Shown here piece after piece: positions 51,976-52,061 of a DNA stretch of 52,061 nt. Where the stretch lies: NCBI GenBank assembly GCA_000503195.1, contig AYSC01000030.1, forward strand, positions 1 to 52,061, in the 5' to 3' direction. The position numbers were made by a program, and so were the translations under genes. Origin of the DNA: Blastomonas sp. CACIA14H2. GTDB lineage: Bacteria; Pseudomonadota; Alphaproteobacteria; Sphingomonadales; Sphingomonadaceae. The notes under the pieces are model-generated. The model was not told the origin of the DNA and did not search any database. It saw nothing but the letters and a program-made list of their open reading frames with translations. Position 1 is the stretch's first letter, and each line of letters starts with the position of its first letter.

Positions 51976-52061
51976 GCGCGCTGCCTATCCTCGAATCCTC
52001 CCCTGCAAGGGGAGGGGGACCGCGAAGCGGTGGAGGGGTGACGCCCTTCCGCGGACGTGGA
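51972..52061 (+). CDS. Start of the next gene, cut by the window end (bchZ expected)
   Basis: An ATG overlaps the bchY stop in the ATGA manner seen at most junctions of this operon and opens a frame to the end of the window (MSALPILESSPARGGGPRSG and on). bchZ is expected here, but the residues seen are not the usual bchZ beginning: from 51997 they are encoded by a CTCCCC-type repeat. Either the repeat is inserted in the 5' end of bchZ, or bchZ starts beyond the window and this is a spurious frame. Confidence 0.4.
   Translation, partial: MSALPILESSPARGGGPRSGGGVTPFRGRG
51997..52036. repeat. CTCCCC-type repeat directly after bchY
   Basis: CCTCCCC (51997-52003) pairs with GGGGAGG (52009-52015), followed by GGGACCGC and GGTGGAGGGG. 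The same order of elements is present after fliA at 43404-43460. It lies within the first codons of the frame that follows bchY. Confidence 0.65.

Overview
The window is high-GC alphaproteobacterial DNA, most likely from a sphingomonad (Sphingomonadales) able to make bacteriochlorophyll, that is, an aerobic anoxygenic phototroph. This rests on the bch/crt genes at the right end, a sigma54-controlled flagellar cluster with FlbD-like sites, a RibB with a decayed GTP-cyclohydrolase half, and the short GC-rich intergenic palindromes typical of sphingomonads. The genus cannot be fixed from the sequence alone. No tRNA, rRNA, CRISPR array, integrase or complete insertion sequence was seen.

Layout, left to right. 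(1) 0.1-3.9 kb: an A-type Fe-S carrier gene (+), then a minus-strand riboflavin group read as small membrane protein - ribD - ribE - ribB. (2) 3.9-17.0 kb: a minus-strand, translationally coupled three-gene operon: a TpsB outer-membrane transporter, a giant Gly/Asn-rich TpsA exoprotein of about 2,730 residues with an apparent frameshift near its C-terminus, and an exported TPR-CHAT protein with a His/Cys peptidase pair. This is the best candidate here for a little-described system. (3) 17.4-21.9 kb: hisC-type aminotransferase and prephenate/arogenate dehydrogenase (+), then an exported M24 metallopeptidase and a HAD phosphatase (-). (4) 22.0-26.0 kb: an Mla/MCE lipid-transport operon (STAS-permease, ATPase, MCE protein, lipoprotein), followed by ribH.

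(5) 26.0-43.4 kb: flagellar genes. motA-motB and the flgBCDEFGHIJKL operon are on the minus strand. On the plus strand are a divergent MotA/MotB-like pair, flgA-flgM-flgN, a lytic transglycosylase, flhA and fliA. Three sites fit the sigma54 -24/-12 consensus with correct GG-N10-GC spacing, upstream of flgB, flgA and the transglycosylase gene. Two tandem FlbD/ftr-like inverted repeats lie about 80-115 bp upstream of the flgB promoter. (6) 43.6-52.1 kb: photosynthesis cluster bchI-bchD-bchO-crtF-bchC-bchX-bchY and the first codons of a further gene (bchZ expected). TGT-N12-ACA type (PpsR/CrtJ) boxes precede bchC (two, 8 bp apart) and bchI (one).

Small palindromic repeats are scattered through the window, and some lie inside genes: one element forms the 5' end of flgH, a relative sits in frame inside bchD, and a third type lies across the first codons after bchY. 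These insertions into essential-pathway genes, the TPS-CHAT operon, and the second stator-like pair next to the flagellar enhancer are the points most worth checking.
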